Shown here piece after piece: positions 36,501-44,371 of a stretch of 64,000 nt of DNA; positions within the stretch are counted from its first letter, which is position 1; every line of letters starts with the position of its first letter. The translations under genes were made by a program, and so were the position numbers. This stretch comes from Carideicomes alvinocaridis (GTDB taxonomy: Bacteria > Pseudomonadota > Alphaproteobacteria > Rhodobacterales > Rhodobacteraceae). The DNA is taken from assembly GCA_005473895.2 (NCBI GenBank), contig SRJI02000016.1:1-64000 (forward strand), read 5' to 3'. Below the pieces are notes generated by a model. The model had not been told where the DNA came from and ran no database searches. It saw only the letters and a program-made list of their open reading frames with translations.

Positions 36501-37463
36501 GTCCCTTGTCAGCCCTGAGACCCGCCACGGCATGTCGCTATCGGCCTCCTGCTGCTCCACCCGGGGGCGCAGGCCGCAGGTGCCGCAGCGCAGGTCGTCT
36601 CCGAACCAGCTCACCACCAGCGACACCGCCTCGCAATTGGGCAGCTCGGCGTTGAGGTCGCGAAAGGACGCCTCAAAATCCGTAAGCCCCGCGGGCGAGT
36701 TCACGTTGGCCACGTCGGTATCCCCCGGCCCGCGGTCGAGGTAGACCGGATCGGTCGCCAGCGCATATTCCCCCGTGCCCGGGATCAGCGCCACGCCGCG
36801 CACCCCCCGCGCCACCTCGTGTTCCGCCCCCGGCGCGTCGGGCTGGACCGGGCGGCAGACCTCGAAGGAGAATTGCGGGATGCGGTTGCCGAAGGGCTCC
36901 AGGTTCAGGTCCTCGAAGACCACGTAGGCCGTGCCGCGATAGGCGGGCGCCTGGTCCTCGCCCTCCACCGCCTCGATCTTGGGGTCGGGCATCTGGTCGG
37001 GCGCGCCGGTATAGACCCGCATGCCAAGGTCCTCGGGCGCCACCTCGGCCCCGTCCGCCCAGACCCGAGGGACGTGGGTGATCTCCCCCTCGCAAAGCGC
37101 GACGGCAAGGCTCACCGAGTAGGAGAAGCTGCGCGTCGCGGGCGTCGACGGCGCGCCCTTGCCGCCGCCGCTCTCGCGGACATGCTCGGTAAAGCGCGAG
37201 GCCCAGATGATATGCCCGCCCACGCGGAAACGCCCCCAGAGCCGGGGGATCGCCGCGCCTTCCCCGGCGCCGGTCAGGCGGACACGCTCCACCCGGCCCT
37301 GCTCCACCGGGTCGGAGCCCTGCCCCAGCAGACGCTGGTCGATGGAGCGGCCGATGGTGGCGCCGACGAAGCGCCCGGCGGCGGTGGCGGAAAGACCCAG
37401 CACCGTCCCCCCGAAGGAGGAACCTATCGCCGCGCCGGCGGCGGAAAGCAGGATGGTTGCCAT
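33552..37463 (-). CDS. GTA baseplate megatron protein (ORFg15-like)
   Basis: At 1303 residues this is the last and largest GTA gene. In R. capsulatus GTA the homologue forms the tail tip and contacts the host envelope. The central region (about residues 400-720) is the GTA TIM-barrel, glycoside-hydrolase-like domain, with LGYAADWSEYFGYQ, FIGIDNYMPLSDWREG and PIWFTEYGCPAVDKGTNQPN. The flanks (VSEAELAGRVRLRFVEADGDYTPQ and the C-terminal WELLQFRDAQALGEGRWLLSHLLRGRFG) are phage tail-protein-like. Its start overlaps the peptidase gene stop by 1-4 bases. The frame is intact. Confidence 0.95.
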   Translation of the reverse strand: MATILLSAAGAAIGSSFGGTVLGLSATAAGRFVGATIGRSIDQRLLGQGSDPVEQGRVERVRLTGAGEGAAIPRLWGRFRVGGHIIWASRFTEHVRESGGGKGAPSTPATRSFSYSVSLAVALCEGEITHVPRVWADGAEVAPEDLGMRVYTGAPDQMPDPKIEAVEGEDQAPAYRGTAYVVFEDLNLEPFGNRIPQFSFEVCRPVQPDAPGAEHEVARGVRGVALIPGTGEYALATDPVYLDRGPGDTDVANVNSPAGLTDFEASFRDLNAELPNCEAVSLVVSWFGDDLRCGTCGLRPRVEQQEADSDMPWRVSGLTRDEAGRVPLEEGRPVYGGTPTDASVVQAIRHMGAAGKAVMFYPFILMEQLADNGLPDPWSGADDQPPLPWRGRITLSEAPGRDGSPDGTAAAEAQVAAFMGTARAADFTVSDGEVGYSGPAEWSYSRFILHYAALCAAAGGVEAFCVGSEMRGLTQIRGPGGSFPAVAALRDLLGEVRALLGPEVKLGYAADWSEYFGYQPPDAPGDLLYHLDPLWADPRLDFIGIDNYMPLSDWREGVEHLDAVEWESIHDHGYLKANIEGGEGYDWYYRSDAARAAQIRTPITDGEGEPWIWRVKDIRNWWSHAHHDRVGGLRQAQPTVWEPRSKPIWFTEYGCPAVDKGTNQPNKFVDPKSSESALPYFSDGERDELIQAEYLRAIHAYWAEPGVNPVSEVYEGPMIDMSRAFVWCWDARPYPWFPANAAQWSDGDNYRLGHWISGRASGQRLATVAAEICRDAGLEDFDTDHLHGFVRGYEVSDPGEGRAALQPLMLAHGFDPVEREGEVRFVMRDGLRPAAVDPARLAVASELEGRLMRHRVSEAELAGRVRLRFVEADGDYTPQAEEAVLPDEATHAVSTTDLAMALTRAEARALAERWLAEARVARETARLALPPSRLALGPGVVLSLDGDTARYRIDRVEQGAEQVLDLVRIDPGVYSAPRSEESRTRLPAFAAPRPVLPLFLDLPLMKGDEVPHAPHLAVTAARWPGIVAAHASAENADYALDILLAGRATVGLTETVLEAAPAGRVDRGPGLQVRLVAGQFEAVSEARLMAGANLLAVGDGSPGHWELLQFRDAQALGEGRWLLSHLLRGRFGSDGLMPVAWPAGSYAVLMDAAPEQIGLALRDRRVARHYRIGPAARPVDDPSYRHVVAAFDGNGLRPYRPCHLRAAPDGAGGQQLSWIRQSRIGGEDWAAPEVPLGEEQERYLLRIFDGNTQRREALLAQPAFAYGAALRAADGITGRYRVEVAQVSALYGAGPAARLDVVP

Positions 37464-37942
37464 CAGAATGTCCTTTCGGGGAAGCGGAAGCGGGCCACGA
37501 TGCGCCGCCGCCAGGGCGGGGTCAGCGCGCTCTCGACCACGCCGTGACCGCTAAAGGAATGGATGAAGGCCGGCGCGCCCCCGCGGTCGGAAGCGAGCCC
37601 CAGATGCTTGGCCACCGCGCCGCCCCGCATCCGGAACAGCAGCACGTCGCCGGGCTCGGGCGCGCCTTGGCCTTGCGGAACGAGATGGCGCAGCGCCGCG
37701 GCCCAGAGCGCTTCCTCACCGCCGGGTTCGGACCAGTCGCGGGAATAGGCCTGCGGCGCCTCGGGCTCGGGACCCAGCAGCTCGCGCCAGAGGCCCCGGA
37801 TCAGCCCGAGGCAATCCGCGCCCACCCCCCGGACCGATGCCTGGTGCAGGTAGGGCGTGCCGATCCAGCCGCGCGCCGCCGCGACCACGGCCCCGCCCTC
37901 CAGCGTGACCGGGCCCGGCCTGTCTATTGCCGCCCCGCTCAT
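37463..37942 (-). CDS. GTA NlpC/P60-type cell-wall peptidase (ORFg14-like)
   Basis: A 159-residue NlpC/P60 peptidase that should open the recipient peptidoglycan during DNA delivery. The catalytic Cys44 is in GADCLGLIRGLW and His113 in GDVLLFRMRGGAVAKHLGL. ATG 37942 starts within the stop region of the hub gene (4-base overlap). The gene order hub, peptidase, megatron is the standard GTA order. Confidence 0.93.
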   Translation of the reverse strand: MSGAAIDRPGPVTLEGGAVVAAARGWIGTPYLHQASVRGVGADCLGLIRGLWRELLGPEPEAPQAYSRDWSEPGGEEALWAAALRHLVPQGQGAPEPGDVLLFRMRGGAVAKHLGLASDRGGAPAFIHSFSGHGVVESALTPPWRRRIVARFRFPERTF

Positions 37943-38823
37943 CGCCGGCTGCCGCCATCGGTGGCGCCTGCGCGGGACGGGTGGACCATCACCCAATCCT
38001 CTTCGGGCAGGTCGGGGAAACCCTGGAAATTCACCCCGTTGTCGAACTTCAGGCGGCAGGTCTCGAACCGCTTGTCGCAGCCCGCCACCAGTCGCAGCGG
38101 ATCGCCCGGGGCCACCTCGGCGCGCAGGCTCTGCCACAGCTCGACCACCCGGCCACCGCCCTCGGCCCGCTCTTCCTTGATCGCCGCGTGCAGGCCCTGC
38201 GCTGCGCCGCCCAGCACCTCCAGCCGGCCGCGGGTGAACCAATCGACGGCAAAGCCCGGCAGGTCGGCAAAGCGAAAGACCCGCGCCTCCTCCACCCGCT
38301 CCACCGCGATCTCGGTGACGTAGCCCGGCACGGTCAGGTCCGCGCGGCAGGCCGCATCGCCCAGAACGGCCGTGCAGGGTTTCTGAAAGACCCGCCCCAG
38401 CGGCCGGTTGAGCGCCGCGCTCAGGCCCCGGATCTCGGCCCGGAAGGCGCCGTCGATGCGCGTCAGCTCCCCGATATGGCCGCGGAACATGAGCGCGCGC
38501 TGCTCCGGCGCCGCCCAGTTCACCCGCCATGCCCGCACCTCGGCCCCGTCGAAACGACCGGCCTCGATGTCTGCCTCGCTGATCCCGCTATCCGACAGCG
38601 CGCCCAGCGCCTCGGTGTTGTCGACCGACAGCCCCGTGGCCCGCGCCAGCGCCATGGCCGACAGCCCGGTATCGGGCCGGAACGTCACGCCTTCGAAACC
38701 CAGCGGCCCGTCATGGTCGGTGAAGCCGAAGACCGCGCCATCCGCCCGGGTGATCGCCCAGGCGTGGCAGAGCGTGGTCAGCCCGCTGTCCAGCAGCGCC
38801 TGGAATGCCTGTGTGAACGCCAT
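37939..38823 (-). CDS. GTA hub protein, DUF2163 (ORFg13-like)
   Basis: A 294-residue DUF2163 phage-type protein. Typical segments are LCHAWAITRADGAVFGFTDHDGPLGFEGVTF at the start and GCDKRFETCRLKFDNGVNFQGFPDLPEEDWV at the end, with four Cys in the order C (VFQKPCTAVLGDAACRADL) and C (GCDKRFETC) that bind an iron-sulfur cluster or metal in the R. capsulatus hub. It connects the distal tail ring to the megatron. It overlaps both neighbours by ATGA. Confidence 0.93.
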   Translation of the reverse strand: MAFTQAFQALLDSGLTTLCHAWAITRADGAVFGFTDHDGPLGFEGVTFRPDTGLSAMALARATGLSVDNTEALGALSDSGISEADIEAGRFDGAEVRAWRVNWAAPEQRALMFRGHIGELTRIDGAFRAEIRGLSAALNRPLGRVFQKPCTAVLGDAACRADLTVPGYVTEIAVERVEEARVFRFADLPGFAVDWFTRGRLEVLGGAAQGLHAAIKEERAEGGGRVVELWQSLRAEVAPGDPLRLVAGCDKRFETCRLKFDNGVNFQGFPDLPEEDWVMVHPSRAGATDGGSRR

Positions 38824-39455
38824 CAGACCCGAAGCTCCACCACCGGCACGCTGGGCACCTCGCCCGCCTGGAAGGTCGCCACGCTGACCTGGATCGCCTC
38901 GGTGTCGAAGCGCACCGGCACGTCGAACTCGAAGCCCGCGGTGACCGGCATGTCCTCCCCGGGCGGGCGCGCGAAGGTGACGATCCCGGTCGTCGCGTCC
39001 AGCTCGAAATGCACGCCCTCGCGCAGCTCGTCACCCTGCACGCCGCAGACCACCGTCCCCGCCACCGGCTTGGCGATGGGCCGCGCGTAATCCGCCTCCC
39101 CCGAGCGGTAGTGTTTCACAAGCTGGAACGCGGTCCGGAACCCGTCCCCGGTGCCGATCCGCTGATCCTCGTAGCGGACCTCCTGCGACGGCTGGCCCGA
39201 GCGGTAATCGGCCCAGTCCTTCCAGCGGAACCCGTAGAGCTGCCCGCGCCGTGCCTCGAAAAAGGCCAGCACCTCCGCCAGGTCGTCGAGCGATCGCATG
39301 CCCATCCCCGCATCGTAGCGCCGCCGCGAATGCGCCCAGGGCGTGTTGCGCTCTTCATAGCCAGAGGCCAGCGGCACGATCTCCGTCCGCCGCTCCGGCC
39401 CTCCGGCCGAGCCGAAGCTCAGCGCGGGGGGAAAGCGTGTTTCGTGAAAGCTCAT
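38823..39455 (-). CDS. GTA distal tail protein, DUF2460 (ORFg12-like)
   Basis: A 210-residue DUF2460 (TIGR02217-type) protein: FHETRFPPALSFGSAGGPERRTEIV, RRYDAGMGMRSLDDLAEVLAFFEARRGQLYGFRWKDWADY and YARPIAKPVAGTV are diagnostic. In the R. capsulatus particle it forms the ring below the tail tube. Its stop overlaps the hub gene start by 1 base, and 10 bases separate it from the tape-measure gene. Confidence 0.93.
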   Translation of the reverse strand: MSFHETRFPPALSFGSAGGPERRTEIVPLASGYEERNTPWAHSRRRYDAGMGMRSLDDLAEVLAFFEARRGQLYGFRWKDWADYRSGQPSQEVRYEDQRIGTGDGFRTAFQLVKHYRSGEADYARPIAKPVAGTVVCGVQGDELREGVHFELDATTGIVTFARPPGEDMPVTAGFEFDVPVRFDTEAIQVSVATFQAGEVPSVPVVELRV

Positions 39456-39465
39456 GACATCCTCC

Positions 39466-40122
39466 TCAGCGGTTGCGCTGGCCGCGGGCCAGCACCCGGC
39501 CCATCTGCGCCGCGATCTGTCCCTGCGAGCGGCGGAACCCCTCCACGTCCGGGGTGGTGATGTTCATCACCACGTGGACGCGGGCTCCGCCCTCGGCGCG
39601 CACGCCCAGCTTGCCGTCGGCCCCGCGCGACAGCGGCATGATCGCCTCCGGCCCCGCCTCGCCCATTAGCCCGGTGCCCCCGCGCATCGGAAAGCTCACC
39701 GGTCCGCGGACCACGCCGCCCGAGGCGAAGGGCATGACGCGGCCCTGGGTGAAAGCCCCGCCATCGGCAAAGGGCGAGGCCGCGCCGAAGACGCTGCCGA
39801 TGCCCGCGGCCAACACGCTGCCCACATGGTTCGCCACCGGCTTCACCGCCGCGTTGTAGGCGGTGTCGATCAGCGACTGGCTGACCGTGCGCAGCGCGTC
39901 CGACAGGCTCGCCCCGTCCAGCACCAGACCGTCGATCGCCCGCTTCACCCCGCGGCTGAGCGAGCTTTCCAGCCGCTGCGCCCCGCGGTGCGTTTCCGAA
40001 AAGGTCTGGTTGATGCGCCGCAGCTCCGCCTCGAACCCGGCGGTCAGCCCGGCCGCCCGTCCCATCGCGCCGTCCAGCGCATCCACCTGCTCCTCGAGAT
40101 CGTCGAACCCGTCCGCCATCAT
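39466..40122 (-). CDS. GTA tape-measure protein (ORFg11-like)
   Basis: A 218-residue protein with an N-terminal coiled coil (DLEEQVDALDGAMGRAAGLTAGFEAELRRINQTF), a central hydrophobic Gly/Ala stretch (VANHVGSVLAAGIGSVFGAASPFADGGAF) and FPMRGGTGLMGEAGPEAIMPLSRGADGKLGV, typical of short phage tape-measure C termini. Its small size agrees with the very short GTA tail. It overlaps the chaperone gene by 4 bases. Confidence 0.92.
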   Translation of the reverse strand: MMADGFDDLEEQVDALDGAMGRAAGLTAGFEAELRRINQTFSETHRGAQRLESSLSRGVKRAIDGLVLDGASLSDALRTVSQSLIDTAYNAAVKPVANHVGSVLAAGIGSVFGAASPFADGGAFTQGRVMPFASGGVVRGPVSFPMRGGTGLMGEAGPEAIMPLSRGADGKLGVRAEGGARVHVVMNITTPDVEGFRRSQGQIAAQMGRVLARGQRNR

Positions 40123-40340
40123 CCCTCTCCCGTATCACCCGTCTTGCCATGCTCGTCCGGATAGGCCGCCATCAGCGCGTCCAGCCCGGCCCGCCGCAGC
40201 GGGTTGCCGGCCTCGCCCAGCATCAGTTTCAGCTCCGCTGGCGTGAGCGCCCAGAAGCCCTCGGGCGACAGCCCCAGCCCTCCGAGCGCCGGCGCCCGGC
40301 AGCCCAGCCGCATGAGCGCGGGCCAGTCGAAGCGGCTCAT
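40119..40340 (-). CDS. GTA small tail assembly chaperone (ORFg10.1-like)
   Basis: A 73-residue protein of the phage tail assembly chaperone (TAC) type: WPALMRLGCRAPALGGLGLSPEGFWALTPAELKLMLG. It lies just upstream of the tape measure and overlaps both neighbours by ATGA, which is the usual position for a chaperone made together with, or by frameshift from, the preceding gene. Confidence 0.88.
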   Translation of the reverse strand: MSRFDWPALMRLGCRAPALGGLGLSPEGFWALTPAELKLMLGEAGNPLRRAGLDALMAAYPDEHGKTGDTGEG

Positions 40341-40678
40341 CCGCCGCCCGCCTCCGGCACGGCAAAGGCTCGCGCCAGAAGCTCCGCCGCCGCCCGCGCC
40401 GCGGCCATCGGTCCGCCCTCGATCTCGGCGGTGGTCAGATCCGCCGCGCGCCCCTGCCAGCCGCCGCCCCTGAGCCCCGCGAGGATCAGCGACAGCAGGT
40501 CGCGCGAGGAAAAGCGCCCCTCCTCGAACCGGGCGATCAGCGCAACCAGGCTGTCCTCGCCCAGCCCCGCCTCCAGCTCGGCCAGCGCGCCCAGGGTCAG
40601 CCGCATCACCTGCGGCGCCCCGTCGATCACCAGCGTGACCTCGCCGCGCCATGGATTGCCCGCGGGCCGCTCCATCAC
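40337..40678 (-). CDS. GTA tail assembly chaperone-like protein (ORFg10-like)
   Basis: A 113-residue protein of the 'gene transfer agent family' (DUF3356-type): NPWRGEVTLVIDGAPQVMRLTLGALAELEAGLG and EEGRFSSRDLLSLILAGLRGGGW. It is the probable first part of the tail chaperone pair. Two consecutive ATGs (40678 and 40675) can start it; the second would not overlap the tail tube stop differently in any meaningful way. Confidence 0.9.
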   Translation of the reverse strand: MMERPAGNPWRGEVTLVIDGAPQVMRLTLGALAELEAGLGEDSLVALIARFEEGRFSSRDLLSLILAGLRGGGWQGRAADLTTAEIEGGPMAAARAAAELLARAFAVPEAGGG

Positions 40679-41088
40679 AGCGCCACGAAGCTCAGCGCGC
40701 CCGCCGAGGCCAGCGACAGCTCGTAGGTCGCCTCCCCGTCATGGCTGCCCGCATATTCCAGCGCGGTGATCTGGAACGCGCCTTCCACGGTGCCGAAATC
40801 CGGGATGATCACCTGGAAATCCGGCACCTCGCCGTCAAAGAAGATCTGCCGCGCGCGTTCGTCGGTGCCCGTGTCACGGAACACGCCCGAGCCCGAGATC
40901 GCCGCCGATTTCACCCCGGCGCCGGACAGAAGCTCGCGCCAACCGCCCTCGCTCTCGAGGCTGGTGACATCCACGCTTTCCGCGTTGAAGCTCACCCGCG
41001 TGGCGCGCAGCCCCGCGATGGTCTGGAACTGCCCGTCCCCGGTCAGGTCCACCTTGATCAACAGATCCTTGCCGTTCTGTGCCGCCAT
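40675..41088 (-). CDS. GTA major tail tube protein (TP901-1 type, ORFg9-like)
   Basis: A 137-residue major tail protein: AAQNGKDLLIKVDLTGDGQFQTIAGLRATRVSFNAESVDVTSLES, DERARQIFFDGEVPDFQVIIPDFGTVEGAF and SHDGEATYELSLASAGALSFVAL match the TP901-1 tail-tube family. It polymerises into the short non-contractile tail tube. It overlaps the next gene by 4 bases. Confidence 0.95.
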   Translation of the reverse strand: MAAQNGKDLLIKVDLTGDGQFQTIAGLRATRVSFNAESVDVTSLESEGGWRELLSGAGVKSAAISGSGVFRDTGTDERARQIFFDGEVPDFQVIIPDFGTVEGAFQITALEYAGSHDGEATYELSLASAGALSFVAL

Positions 41089-41106
41089 GGTCCTTGCTCC
41101 TCTGGC

Positions 41107-41517
41107 CTATGCGTCGTCGAGCCGCGCGCGGAAGGTCAGGTCGATGCGCCGCACCGCTCCCGTCTGTTCCCGCCGCGCGCGCGCCTTCTGGAATGTCATC
41201 GCCACGATCCGACCCCGGCTGAGCGGCGGCCGCGCGCCGTCGAGCGCATCGCAGACCGCGCCCGCCGCCACCTTGGCCTGGGCAAAGCCCGCGGCGCCGG
41301 TGACGACCGAGACGGTGATGTCGTGCTGCGCCCCCGCGCCGGTACCGTCCGAGCGCTCGCGCACCCGTTCCGACCCAAGCGCCACGTAGAGCGGTGGCAC
41401 CTCCCCCGGCGGCACGGCGTCGTAGACATGGCCGCCCACCAGTGCCGACAGCGCGGCGTCCCCCGCGAGCAGATCGTAGAGGGCCGCCTGAAGCGGGGCG
41501 GATAGCGCGTAGGTCAT
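41107..41517 (-). CDS. GTA tail terminator, DUF3168 (ORFg8-like)
   Basis: A 136-residue DUF3168 protein (LSAPLQAALYDLLAGDAALSALVGGHVYDAVPPGEVPPLYVALGSE). It is the tail terminator ring between tail tube and head connector. ATG 41517 overlaps the head-closure gene stop by 4 bases. An 18-base spacer before the tail tube gene is one of the few gaps in the cluster. Confidence 0.92.
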   Translation of the reverse strand: MTYALSAPLQAALYDLLAGDAALSALVGGHVYDAVPPGEVPPLYVALGSERVRERSDGTGAGAQHDITVSVVTGAAGFAQAKVAAGAVCDALDGARPPLSRGRIVAMTFQKARARREQTGAVRRIDLTFRARLDDA

Positions 41518-41855
41518 GCCGCCACCTCCTCTTCGGCGAAACAGACGAGGTAGCGCCCCTCCCGGCCCCGCTCCGTCACCGCCTCCAGCCGGAAGACCCG
41601 CGCGCCCTCGCGCAGGCGCTGACCGGGCACGGGCCGCATGGAAGAGCCGCGCGGCGCCGCCCGCAGCAGGATGCGGAACGAGGTGGAGGACAGGCTCACC
41701 GCCTCCCCCGCCCGGTCCCGGCCCGTGCGCGGCGAGATCTCGGCCCAGAGCACGCCCTTCTCGCGCCAGCCCTCGGCAAAGCCCCCGGCGCCATCCGGCA
41801 GCGCGCTGCGCTCTTCCAGCACCAGCCGGCGATTCAGCCTCGGCGCGCCGCTCAT
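41514..41855 (-). CDS. GTA head closure (stopper) protein (ORFg7-like)
   Basis: A 113-residue head-tail adaptor of the gp16/SPP1 stopper type: LNRRLVLEERSALPDGAGGFAEGWREKGVLWAEISPRTG and FRLEAVTERGREGRYLVCFAEEE. It closes the DNA-filled head before the tail joins. It overlaps both neighbours by ATGA. Confidence 0.9.
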   Translation of the reverse strand: MSGAPRLNRRLVLEERSALPDGAGGFAEGWREKGVLWAEISPRTGRDRAGEAVSLSSTSFRILLRAAPRGSSMRPVPGQRLREGARVFRLEAVTERGREGRYLVCFAEEEVAA

Positions 41856-42481
41856 CGGCTCGCTCCCCGACCCGTCGCGCGTCCGGCACCCGGCCCGGCA
41901 AACAGCCGGACGGTGCGGTAGCGCTCGATCAGCGCCGTGACGCCGAAGGGCATGCAGCCCGCGCCCAGCGCCGTCTCGTCGCGGTACTCGTAGTAATGCG
42001 CCGCCAGCAGCAGCACCGCCTGGCCCAGATCCGCGGGCAGCTCGCCCCAGCACGCGGCATGGCCCGCCACCAGCACCAGCCGCGCCACGCCCTCGGTGGG
42101 GATCGCGGGCAGTGCCATCCCCGTCGCCTCGATCCGCGGCCGCTGATCGTCCTTCACCAGCCGGAACCGCTCCGGCGCCACCACCTCCTCGGCCCCGGTC
42201 GCCCCGACCAGCGTCAGGCTCGTCACTGCGGTCACCGGTGCCAGCGGCAGCCCCTGCTCCACCGGGTCGCGCCACTCGGCGATCTCCCAGCAGAAACTGC
42301 GGGTGATCAGCACCTTGCCCGTGCGCCCTTCGATGGCGGTGATCGCGGCGCGCAGGAACCCCTCCAGCACCGTGTCCTGCAGGTCGTCCTCGGCAAAGCC
42401 GCTGCCCAGCCGGAGATGCGCCTTGAAGTCCGCCACCGGAAGCGCGGCCTGCGGCACCCCCGTCTCATCGGTCAGCATCAT
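41852..42481 (-). CDS. GTA head-tail connector protein (adaptor, ORFg6-like)
   Basis: A 209-residue connector of the phiE125 gp8/HK97 gp6-like family: VADFKAHLRLGSGFAEDDLQDTVLEGFLRAAITAIEGRTGKVL, then CWEIAEWRDPVEQGLPLAPVTAV, and the C-terminal ALIERYRTVRLF. It binds under the portal. It is separated from the capsid gene by 110 bases that contain a strong hairpin. Confidence 0.92.
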   Translation of the reverse strand: MMLTDETGVPQAALPVADFKAHLRLGSGFAEDDLQDTVLEGFLRAAITAIEGRTGKVLITRSFCWEIAEWRDPVEQGLPLAPVTAVTSLTLVGATGAEEVVAPERFRLVKDDQRPRIEATGMALPAIPTEGVARLVLVAGHAACWGELPADLGQAVLLLAAHYYEYRDETALGAGCMPFGVTALIERYRTVRLFAGPGAGRATGRGASR

Positions 42482-42519
42482 GTGTATCCCTCCGAATATC
42501 CCCGGTTGCGGGAGAAATC

Positions 42520-42563
42520 GGCGCCCGCCGCCGCGCGCATAGGCACGAGGTCCGGCGGGCGCC
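42520..42563 (-). promoter_or_regulatory. Strong hairpin between capsid gene and connector gene of the GTA
   Basis: A perfect 11-bp inverted repeat (GGCGCCCGCCG at 42520-42530, CGGCGGGCGCC at 42553-42563) with a 22-base loop lies in the only sizeable gap of the cluster, right after the capsid stop. There is no T-run. It could slow polymerase or protect the capsid mRNA 3' end, giving more capsid than connector. Confidence 0.6.
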
Positions 42564-42591
42564 CCCGGGCCCAGCGGCCCGGCACGGCCCC

Positions 42592-43758
42592 TTACGAGGT
42601 GCCGAATTTCAGCAGCTTGATCGCGGCAAAGTCGCTCACGTCCCCGCCCACGCGCTTGGTCGCGTAGAACAGCACGTGCGGCTTGGCGCTGAAGGGATCG
42701 CGCAGCACCCGCAGGTCGGGGCGCTCGGCCACGGTGTAGCCCTTGGCGAAGTCGCCGAAGGCCACCGCGAAGCTGCCGGAGCCGATGTCCGGCATGTCCT
42801 CGGCCACCAGCACCGGGTAGCCCAGCAGGCGCGCCGGCTCGCCCGCGGCCAGCCCGTCAGACCACAGGAAGCGCCCGTCGGCATCCTTGATCTTGCGTAT
42901 CTCGCCCGCGGTCCTCGAGTTCATGACAAAGCTCGCGCCGGCCCGGTACTGCGCCCCCAGCGCATAGACCAGGTCGATCAGCGCATCCCCCGGCGCGCTG
43001 GCGGCAAAGGCGCCGTCCGCCCCGGTCGTCACGTAGCCCAGGCTGTCCCAGGACCAGCTGACCTGCGGCAAGGCGGCATGGTCGAGAAAGCCGCGCGGCT
43101 TGTCGTCGCCATCCCCGGTGACGAAGGCCGCGGCCTCGGCCCGGGCGAACTTGTCGGCGATGCGCTCGGCCAGCCAGCCCTCGAGGTCGAAGGCGCTGTC
43201 GTCCAGCAGCCGCTGCGAGGCCTTGGGCATCGCCGAAAGCTCGTGCAGCGGGATGCTGATGCGGTCCATCACCGGCGTGCCGGTCTCCGCCTGCGGGCCC
43301 GCCTCGGTGCCCCATCCCGCGCCCATGTCGCTCTGGTCGATGATCACGTCGTAGGAGGTCGCCTCCACGTGCACCACCTTGGCGATGCGCCGGATCGAGG
43401 CGCCGGACCGCAGCTGCCCCGAGATCGTCTCGGCGGTCTGCGGATCGACGAGGTAGCCGCCGTCGCCGGTGGTGGCCATGGCCTTGCCTTCCAGCTCGAT
43501 GCCCCGCAGCGCCGCGTCGTCGCCCGAGCGCAGGTAGGTGTCAAAGGCCTTCTGGTGCGGGGCGTCGCCCTCCGCGCTCGAGGCCAGGGCCGGCCGCGCC
43601 GGGGCAAGAGATTTTCGGTCAAACATGGTCAGTCGCTCTTCCTGTTGCTGAAGCCTTGCGTTCACGTCGTCGCGGAACGCCCTGAAGTCCTTGGTGAATC
43701 CTTCCACTGCACGGCTCACCTGGCCGGCGGCGCTCCCGCTCTCCGTCTTGCTCGTCAT
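42592..43758 (-). CDS. GTA major capsid protein, HK97 fold (ORFg5-like)
   Basis: A 388-residue HK97-type capsid protein. Residues 1-95 form the delta/scaffold part with a coiled coil (SRAVEGFTKDFRAFRDDVNARLQQQEERLTMFD), which the prohead protease should remove. The mature part shows GGYLVDPQTAETISGQLRSGASIRRIAKVV and LLGYPVLVAEDMPDIGSGSFAVAFGDFAKGYTVAERPDLRVLRDPF. It overlaps the protease gene by 4 bases. Confidence 0.96.
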   Translation of the reverse strand: MTSKTESGSAAGQVSRAVEGFTKDFRAFRDDVNARLQQQEERLTMFDRKSLAPARPALASSAEGDAPHQKAFDTYLRSGDDAALRGIELEGKAMATTGDGGYLVDPQTAETISGQLRSGASIRRIAKVVHVEATSYDVIIDQSDMGAGWGTEAGPQAETGTPVMDRISIPLHELSAMPKASQRLLDDSAFDLEGWLAERIADKFARAEAAAFVTGDGDDKPRGFLDHAALPQVSWSWDSLGYVTTGADGAFAASAPGDALIDLVYALGAQYRAGASFVMNSRTAGEIRKIKDADGRFLWSDGLAAGEPARLLGYPVLVAEDMPDIGSGSFAVAFGDFAKGYTVAERPDLRVLRDPFSAKPHVLFYATKRVGGDVSDFAAIKLLKFGTS

Positions 43759-44357
43759 CGCTCACCCCGTTCGTTGGATCCCGGCCGCCCTCGAAAGCTG
43801 TCGGCCATCTCATGGCGCGCGGCATCCAGCGCCGCCGCCACGTCGCGCAGCACCCGGTCCCCGGGGTCGTCCCCCTTGGACGCGACCCGCGCCTCGCGCA
43901 GCATCGGGAAGGTCACCAGCGACACTTCCCAGAGGTCGAGCTCGGTCAGCAGCCGCCGGCCCTGCGCGGTCTTCTCGGCGCGCAAGGTGCGGTAGCCGAT
44001 GGACAGCCCGTCGATCGCGCCCGCCCCGATCAGCGCCACCGCTTCCCGGGCGCGGGCCACGCTGTCCAGCAGCCGCCCCCTGACCCAGAGACCGCGCGCG
44101 TCCTCGCACACCTCCTCCCAGATGCCGATGGGCTGGGCCGGGTCGTGCTGCCACAGCATCTTCACCCGCCGCCCCTCGGCCGCCATGCGCTTCAGCGAGG
44201 CGGCGTAGGCGCCGTTCGCCACGATGTCGCCGGCCTGGTCCTCGGCCCCGAAAAGGCTCGCATAGCCCTCGATCCGGCAATCTTCGCCCAGCGCCACCAT
44301 GCTGTCGTCCAGCCGGCAGAACTTGCGCTCCAGCCCGCTCTCCATCATCCCGTCCAT
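43755..44357 (-). CDS. GTA prohead protease, HK97 family (ORFg4-like)
   Basis: A 200-residue S78-type maturation protease: IEGYASLFGAEDQAGDIVANGAY, the catalytic His in VKMLWQHDPAQPIGIWEEV, and the Ser in DGLSIGYRTLRAEKT. It cleaves the capsid delta domain during head assembly. ATG 44357 is preferred over the longer open frame because the family homology starts there and it follows the small g3.5 gene by 14 bases. Confidence 0.94.
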   Translation of the reverse strand: MDGMMESGLERKFCRLDDSMVALGEDCRIEGYASLFGAEDQAGDIVANGAYAASLKRMAAEGRRVKMLWQHDPAQPIGIWEEVCEDARGLWVRGRLLDSVARAREAVALIGAGAIDGLSIGYRTLRAEKTAQGRRLLTELDLWEVSLVTFPMLREARVASKGDDPGDRVLRDVAAALDAARHEMADSFRGRPGSNERGER

Positions 44358-44371
44358 TCGCCGCTCTCCTC

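Noticed and set aside
33801-36518. 905-codon open frame on the plus strand opposite the GTA megatron gene
   Set aside because: Antisense shadow of a conserved GTA gene; Arg/Pro/His-rich with no recognisable motif.
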